Part shown: piece by piece, positions 59,559 to 64,000 of the stretch | Numbering within the stretch: position 1 is the first letter of the stretch | Layout: every line of letters starts with the position of its first letter | Made by a program: the position numbers and the translations under genes | Origin: CAZWSX01 sp964636985 | GTDB lineage: Bacteria > Planctomycetota > Planctomycetia > Pirellulales > Pirellulaceae | DNA length: 64,000 bases | Direction of reading: 5' to 3' | Assembly (NCBI GenBank): GCA_964636985.1 | Contig: CAZWSX010000002.1 | Coordinates: forward strand, 62,001 to 126,000 | The notes under the pieces: model-generated | What the model was told of the DNA's origin: nothing | The model's database searches: none | What the model saw: the letters and a program-made list of their open reading frames with translations, nothing else

Positions 59559-60377
59559 ATGAAACGATGGCACCTGTTCGAGTGGGAAGACCAACCCTGG
59601 CTGCCATCGCTGTTCCGCGACTTCATCACCGATCATCTTCACACCTTCATGCGGCAGGAAGACCTGTTCGCGCCCGCCGTTCCTTTGATTGCCGACGCTC
59701 TCAAGGCCACCGGCCAGCGGCACCTGATCGACCTCTGCTCAGGCGGCGGCGGACCCTATCCGCGAATGGTCGAATCCCTTTCGAAAACGATGGGCGAATC
59801 GGTCACCGCGACTCTTACCGATTTATTCCCCAATCGCCAAGCCGCCGAGCGCTTGGGAAAGCAGCCCGATTGCGGCGTCCGCTTCCGTAGCGAAGCGACC
59901 AGCGCCTTCGATGTCCCGCGCGAACTCGCGGGGATGCGAACCATGTTCACCTCGCTGCATCACTTTCAGCCTCACGACGTTCGCAAGATGCTGGCTAGCG
60001 CCGTCGCGAGCGGCCAGGCGTTTGGTGCCTTTGAAATAACGCAGCGCGATTTGCTCACGCTGCTCGCGATCGGCGGCTTTTCGTTCTTCCGCGGCATTCT
60101 GGCAACGCACCAAGTCGGACCCATGACCGCCGCGCGCTTTTTGACGACGTACGTAGTTCCGGTGGCGCCTGCGGTGTACGCGTGGGACGGCATGGTCTCC
60201 TGCCTGCGCAGCTACACGCCTCAGGAACTCATCGATTTCACCAAAGAGTTCGCTGGCGCAGGCTATGCGTGGAAGTCGGGCGATCTCGAAGCGGCCCACA
60301 GCTACGGCCAATACCGCGTGACGTACCTGGTGGGAACTCCACCCGGCAAAGAGTGCCAAACGCAGGTGGCCGCCTAG
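59559..60377 (+). CDS. Class I SAM-dependent methyltransferase-like protein
   Basis: 272 residues from the ATG at 59559. The first 65 residues are helical (WHLFEWEDQPWLPSLFRDFI). Motif I for SAM is LIDLCSGGGGPY at about 73-84, an acidic residue ends the second strand (TATLTDLFPN), and FTSLHHFQPHDVRKML fits the post-I region. The C-terminal half has several hydrophobic stretches (FSFFRGILATHQVG, VVPVAPAVYAW) that may bind a lipid or membrane. The substrate is unknown. It precedes the next gene by 55 bp and is likely co-transcribed. Confidence 0.85.
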   Translation: MKRWHLFEWEDQPWLPSLFRDFITDHLHTFMRQEDLFAPAVPLIADALKATGQRHLIDLCSGGGGPYPRMVESLSKTMGESVTATLTDLFPNRQAAERLGKQPDCGVRFRSEATSAFDVPRELAGMRTMFTSLHHFQPHDVRKMLASAVASGQAFGAFEITQRDLLTLLAIGGFSFFRGILATHQVGPMTAARFLTTYVVPVAPAVYAWDGMVSCLRSYTPQELIDFTKEFAGAGYAWKSGDLEAAHSYGQYRVTYLVGTPPGKECQTQVAA

Positions 60378-60432
60378 CCAGTGGCAGGTCTCGTCTATAA
60401 TGGGGCTTTGTCGTTGACGGAGCCAGTGGGAC

Positions 60433-61170
60433 ATGAGCCATCTCGATGCGACCGAGCGTTCTCGGCGGCAGAGATTGATTGAGGAACTTTCGCGCTTTCG
60501 CAATCAAGAAGCGATCTGTCGCGACGGCAGCAAGTTCAGCCGCGTCCGCGTCGACGATGTCCAAGCCACCGACGACTCCGTCGCCGTGAAAATCTCGCTG
60601 GTCCCAACGCCCGGCTTGGACAACCGGGCCACGTCGTGGGAGCTTCGCAAGCCGTGGGCGGAACTCAAGTCGGCGTACGACTTGTGGGTTTCGCCGTACG
60701 TAAGTGCCAAGTATTACTTCGAGCAAGGCTTGGTGGAATTTCTTCTTGAGCGGCTCGAGCGGATCGCCAACGAACCGAGCGACGAATCGCGCTTTGACCG
60801 CATCGTCGATTGGATCAGCCAGTTTCGCAAACGGGCCCTCGCGCAGCGGTTGGACGGGCCGCTTCAACTCTCCTTCAACGGAAAGCAAGTCGGCACAGTC
60901 GGCGAGCACTTTGTCGGGCAGTACCTCGAAGTCCACGGAAAGATTGAACTCACGGACGTCGACCCCGCGCTGCTGGCCGCGCTATCGCGGTACGAGGACT
61001 GGTGGCTCGACTCATGGGGCCGCGACAACCCGCAGCCCGCGCCGTTGGAACACCTCGAAGGCGAATGGTCCGTCGAGACTGAATCGAAATGGACTTGCCC
61101 TTGTGGCATTCCAATCGTGAACGTCACTCAGAAGACGGTGATTCTGCGATGCCGCCCCGTCCGCGACTAA
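60433..61170 (+). CDS. Hypothetical protein with Cys motif near the C-terminus
   Basis: 245 residues, not assigned to a family. Charged N-terminal helices (SRRQRLIEELSRFRNQEAI) are followed by a strand-rich part (VAVKISLVPTPGLDN), a helical middle (YFEQGLVEFLLERLERIAN) and a C-terminal part with WTCPCG that could bind metal. No signal peptide or membrane segment. It probably belongs to a planctomycete-only family. A ribosome binding site (GGAG) lies about ten bases upstream. A composite palindromic element begins right after its stop. Confidence 0.78.
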   Translation: MSHLDATERSRRQRLIEELSRFRNQEAICRDGSKFSRVRVDDVQATDDSVAVKISLVPTPGLDNRATSWELRKPWAELKSAYDLWVSPYVSAKYYFEQGLVEFLLERLERIANEPSDESRFDRIVDWISQFRKRALAQRLDGPLQLSFNGKQVGTVGEHFVGQYLEVHGKIELTDVDPALLAALSRYEDWWLDSWGRDNPQPAPLEHLEGEWSVETESKWTCPCGIPIVNVTQKTVILRCRPVRD

Positions 61171-61171
61171 G

Positions 61172-61247
61172 GTAGCCGCGTTCGCCAGAACGCGGAACGC
61201 GCGGCCTTGCCTCGCAGGGGCCACGCACTCTTGGCGAGTGCGGCTAC
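61172..61247. repeat. Composite palindromic element, GTAGC...GCTAC ends
   Basis: 76 bp. It starts GTAGCCGC at the end of the preceding gene and ends GCGGCTAC, giving perfect eight-base terminal inverted repeats. Internally there is a GCGTTC/GAACGC hairpin on the left and a CGCACTC/GAGTGCG hairpin on the right. It is the reverse-complement arrangement of 36110-36181. Confidence 0.75.
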
Positions 61248-61253
61248 GTCCGC

Positions 61254-61286
61254 GCAAAAAACAAGCCTCGTCGTTTTGGACGAGGC
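61254..61286 (-). terminator. Rho-independent terminator of the RRM gene
   Basis: On the minus strand, an eight-base-pair GC-rich stem (GCCTCGTC / GACGAGGC, 61265-61286) with a six-base loop is followed by TTGTTTTTT. It lies 33 bases after the RRM gene's stop, as expected for a strong intrinsic terminator. Confidence 0.87.
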
Positions 61287-61319
61287 CTGCCACTTTGCAT
61301 CCTGCTATTTTATTGCCGA

Positions 61320-61685
61320 TTAATAGCGGCCGCGGCCACCGCCGCCACCACCACCGCCGTATCCACCACGGCCACCGCCACCGCCGCCGCCGTAGCCACC
61401 GCGACCACCACCGCCGCCGCCGCCGCCACCGCGATCTTCACGAGGGCGAGCTTCGTTGACGGTCAGCGTGCGGCCGTCAATCTGCTTTTGATTCAAACCT
61501 TCAATCGCGGCTTGCGCTTCCGAGGTTTCGTTCATTTCGACGAAACCAAAGCCCTTGCTGCGGCCGGTTTCCCGGTCCATGACCACTTGTGCACTCTTCA
61601 CCGAGCCGTACTCGGAGAACAGTTGCTCGAGAATTTCGCTCGTGGTGCTGTAAGCCAAATTCCCAACGTACAATCGCATACCCAT
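61320..61685 (-). CDS. Glycine-rich RRM RNA-binding protein
   Basis: 121 residues from the ATG at 61685, with GGAG about nine bases upstream. One RRM fold: RNP2 LYVGNL (about 4-9) and RNP1 KGFGFVEM (about 44-51). A C-terminal tail of about 40 residues is almost only Gly, Arg and Tyr, the type found in cold-inducible plant and cyanobacterial RNA-binding proteins. It is expected to bind single-stranded RNA and help RNA folding or cold adaptation. A strong terminator follows it. The 273-bp upstream region may contain a long leader. Confidence 0.93.
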   Translation of the reverse strand: MGMRLYVGNLAYSTTSEILEQLFSEYGSVKSAQVVMDRETGRSKGFGFVEMNETSEAQAAIEGLNQKQIDGRTLTVNEARPREDRGGGGGGGGGRGGYGGGGGGGRGGYGGGGGGGGRGRY

Positions 61686-61958
61686 ACTCGAACACTCCAA
61701 CAATCCAGTAGCCGGCCACACGATTCGCTTTCCGGGCCGAAGAGAAAGGGACCAGTTTGGTGATCCGCCAAGCAGGCAGTGGCGAGAAGGAGCGGCGGAC
61801 TGGATCGAACAGGATCTACGGGAACGCGCTGCGCTTGCGTCGACAAACCAACTTGTACGGGTTTTAGCATACCCTTAAGCACAAAGCTAGATCGTCCAAA
61901 ATTCTCCTAGATGTTTCACGAATACCCCCCGCCCGCTGGGGCCATTGCACGTGCGAAA

Positions 61959-62321
61959 TTACGCACTTTCTGTCATTTGCAGTAGTTCAACTCGGCGCCC
62001 GTCGGGGTCAGCGACCACCGCCTGCACGCCCCATTGGGTCTGCTGTGGGGCGGAAACAATCTCGCCGCCGTTGGCATTCACCATGGCCAGCACCTCTTCA
62101 AGCGACGCGACTCGGAAGCCGACGCGAACATCGCGAGTGCTAGCCTCATCGCGCCCCGGATAGATCTCGAACACGACTTCTCCCAACACAGCTGCCAGGT
62201 GTTCTGGTCCGTTGCCATGCTTCTCTCGGGAGAATGCGATGCCGAGTGCGCCGTAGAACGCCTCCGCACGACTGAGATCCGACGAGCGAACGACGATCAA
62301 GTTGAGACGCGGGGCAGCCAT
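61959..62321 (-). CDS. VOC (glyoxalase/bleomycin-resistance) superfamily protein
   Basis: 120 residues from the ATG at 62321; the frame continues upstream into the DUF1553 gene but that part is in another protein's frame. The fold is two beta-alpha-beta-beta-beta modules: LNLIVVRSSDLSRAEAFYGA, VVFEIYPG, VGFRVASLEEVLAMV, and the closing AVVADPDGRRVELLQM with a Glu that is often a metal ligand. It could be a dioxygenase, lyase or resistance protein; the substrate is unknown. Its ATG and the DUF1553 stop share one base (TGATG), so it is translationally coupled to that gene. Confidence 0.9.
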   Translation of the reverse strand: MAAPRLNLIVVRSSDLSRAEAFYGALGIAFSREKHGNGPEHLAAVLGEVVFEIYPGRDEASTRDVRVGFRVASLEEVLAMVNANGGEIVSAPQQTQWGVQAVVADPDGRRVELLQMTESA

Positions 62322-64000
62322 CAGTCGACATATCCAAACTCGTTCGTCAGCAGCATCACCTGCGAAAGTTGCTCCCACGGCGCCAGGTACACGGTGATCG
62401 GGCCCGTGAAGTCGGTTGTTGCGTTCCACGTGGTGTCGGGCGACTGCGCAGCCGTTTCGTTCTTCGCGACAATCACCGGCGCCCACAGGTGCTGATCGCT
62501 GTTGAGTTCGCCGTTGATGTCGACCACGAAATCGATCGTCTCGCCAGCTTCAACAGTGAGGTTCTCGATGTTGAACGCCACCTCGTTGTGTTGGACGGGC
62601 GAAGTCTTCAACAATCCTTGCCGACTGGAGTAAACCGAGCAGCGGATCCCGTTCCCTTCGGCGGGCTCGTGCTTGGCGAGCGATGTGATCGAGATGGTCG
62701 CCTTGGTCGGCGCCGTCCAGCGCCGAACACACGCGTGGGCGAGATCGTTGCCGGGGTGCCCGCCGGTGCCGGTGACTTGTGCCCAACCGAGCTTTCCATC
62801 GGGGTACGCCGCTCCTCCTTGCCAAGCCGTCCCCGTGAAGTGCGGCAACCGTTTGAAGTTTGTTAGCTTCCCTTCGGCCTCGTCCCATTTGCCGTAGCCA
62901 TAGCTCCATGCCAACACGGTCGCTGGGACCGCCGGCTGAGGCTCATTGGCTGCGCTTTCGAGAAACGCCAAGGCATCATCGACTTGTTGCGAAGTCGGAT
63001 CGAGCTGGTAAACGGCGCGGAACATCTGCCGCACCCGCTCGCGCGGTTCCAGCTTTTGGAACCGCACGGCGAGCGCTTTCGACTGGATCGCCATGAAGGG
63101 GTGATTCAGCGCGAACAGCGCTTGCTGCGGCACGGTCGTTTCGGCGCGCCGCGGAATGTGGATATCGGGATTGGCAAAGTCGAACATCCGCAATGTGGAA
63201 GCCAAAAACTGACGATCGATCAGGCCGTACAGCGTCCGTTTTTTGAAGCCAAGATTCGCGAACATATCGACTGCTTTGCCACCCGGCGTCAGATCGAGTT
63301 CGCCGGTGGCCATCAGGATCGAGTCCCGCATCTCCTCGAAGTTCAAGCGATGGACGGGCATGTGCCACAGCAGGCGATTCTCCGGGTCGATATTCCGCGC
63401 CGCAACGATTGCCTCTTCGCTGGCGCTCGACTGCTGTCGATAGGCTGCCGAGTTCAATAACAGGCGATGAAGCCGCTTGGTGCTCCAACCATGTTCGGTC
63501 AACTGTCGCGCCAGCCAGTCGAGCAGTTCGGGATGGCTAGGCGCCTCAGCCCGGGTGCCGAAGTCGCTCGGCGTCATCACCAGGCCTTGGCCGAAATGGC
63601 GATCCCAAACGCGATTCGCCCAGACCCGCGCGGTGAGGGGATTGTCGGGCGACACAATTCCTTCTGCCAGTTCCAACCGGCCGCTTCCATGCTGGAACGG
63701 CTGGCGATTTGCGCCTGCCACGACCGAAAGAAATTGCCGCGGAACGGATGCCCCTTTATTGAGCGAATTGCCCCGCTTGAAAATCCGCGGCTCGACCATC
63801 CGATCGCGGTCGCGAACCGCCATGACCAAGGGAGATCCCTCCGGCCTGGTCATCAGCAGTTGCTCCAGCGCCATCTGGTGCCTCCAGATTTCGTTGCCGG
63901 CGCCGGTGTTGACGATCGTCTCGATGTTATAGATCGATTCTTGGGGCAACACGCAAGGTGAATCCTCGCCGCGAATCACCCGCCGCAAAGCCTCGTCCTG
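62321..64000 (-). CDS. DUF1553 (PSD1) protein, 5' end beyond window
   Basis: At least 560 codons; the frame is open at the right edge, so the N-terminus (which in full-length proteins carries a signal peptide, a cytochrome-c-like and a DUF1549 part) is missing. The visible part is DUF1553: SPDNPLTARVWANRVWDRHF, GLVMTPSDFGTRAEAPSHPE, LHRLLLNSAAYRQQ, and DFANPDIHIPRRAETTVPQQ. A C-terminal beta-rich domain follows (VTGTGGHPGNDLAHACVRRW, AFNIENLTVEAGETIDFVVD). These large exported proteins are typical of planctomycetes and are linked to polysaccharide use by gene context in the literature; function is not proven. The VOC gene is coupled downstream. Confidence 0.92.
   Translation of the reverse strand, partial: QDEALRRVIRGEDSPCVLPQESIYNIETIVNTGAGNEIWRHQMALEQLLMTRPEGSPLVMAVRDRDRMVEPRIFKRGNSLNKGASVPRQFLSVVAGANRQPFQHGSGRLELAEGIVSPDNPLTARVWANRVWDRHFGQGLVMTPSDFGTRAEAPSHPELLDWLARQLTEHGWSTKRLHRLLLNSAAYRQQSSASEEAIVAARNIDPENRLLWHMPVHRLNFEEMRDSILMATGELDLTPGGKAVDMFANLGFKKRTLYGLIDRQFLASTLRMFDFANPDIHIPRRAETTVPQQALFALNHPFMAIQSKALAVRFQKLEPRERVRQMFRAVYQLDPTSQQVDDALAFLESAANEPQPAVPATVLAWSYGYGKWDEAEGKLTNFKRLPHFTGTAWQGGAAYPDGKLGWAQVTGTGGHPGNDLAHACVRRWTAPTKATISITSLAKHEPAEGNGIRCSVYSSRQGLLKTSPVQHNEVAFNIENLTVEAGETIDFVVDINGELNSDQHLWAPVIVAKNETAAQSPDTTWNATTDFTGPITVYLAPWEQLSQVMLLTNEFGYVD

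Overview
The window looks like chromosomal DNA of a planctomycete, most likely in or near the Pirellulales. It is GC-rich and carries families that are typical of that phylum: a PVC-type haem-binding CxxCH dehydrogenase with HEAT-like repeats, a DUF1501 Tat-exported protein, a DUF1553 (PSD1) protein, leucine-rich-repeat membrane proteins with the N-terminal RFSLRTML membrane segment, a Hanks-type kinase, a GldF-GldG fusion and paired clpP genes. No rRNA, tRNA, CRISPR array, transposase or phage gene was recognised. The taxonomic call is an inference from gene content.

Layout. 0.4-12.9 kb: Ser/Thr kinase, a three-segment membrane protein with two RCK-type NAD-binding domains and a C-terminal RyR domain, a secreted dimethylformamidase-like protein, then a leftward operon (haem-binding dehydrogenase and two amidohydrolase-like proteins), and rightward DUF1501 and LDH2-type dehydrogenase genes. 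12.9-21.6 kb: leftward genes for an anchored esterase-fold protein that lacks its nucleophile, an unknown protein and a 1592-residue FHA/coiled-coil membrane protein built from two tiers of internal repeats. 21.9-29.6 kb: a DksA-like regulator, an HtrA protease, and a leftward GldA/GldFG/DUF4340 ABC-transport operon. 29.6-38.5 kb: two related LRR membrane proteins (the second broken by a stop codon), a PfpI protein, twin clpP genes, a secreted Gfo/Idh/MocA oxidoreductase, holA and two membrane proteins.

38.6-51.3 kb: a secreted amidohydrolase, DinB, dienelactone hydrolase, SDR, hflX, a translationally coupled pair of related outer-membrane-type proteins, CbiM-PDGLE, rdgB, a frameshifted small membrane protein, a protein with a duplicated unknown domain, and an ArsR/SRPBCC pair with a repeat-rich operator candidate. 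51.6-64.0 kb: ankyrin protein, hrpB with an HD phosphohydrolase, a secreted Gly/Tyr/Pro-rich protein, rnc, a PP-loop-like protein with an altered P-loop, a methyltransferase, an unknown protein, a glycine-rich RRM protein with a clear terminator, a VOC protein and the 3' part of a DUF1553 gene that runs off the right edge.

Most of the content is housekeeping (holA, clpP, rnc, hflX, rdgB, hrpB) mixed with planctomycete-specific secreted and membrane proteins. I found no defence island or biosynthetic cluster. The strongest unexplained signals are two families of short palindromic elements placed at gene ends (hairpins with GGACGGACA- or GCACAGACA-type arms, and 72-76 bp composite elements with GTAGC..GCTAC ends), the exact 102-residue periodicity of the FHA coiled-coil protein, the RCK-RyR architecture, and several enzyme-fold proteins that lack catalytic residues.
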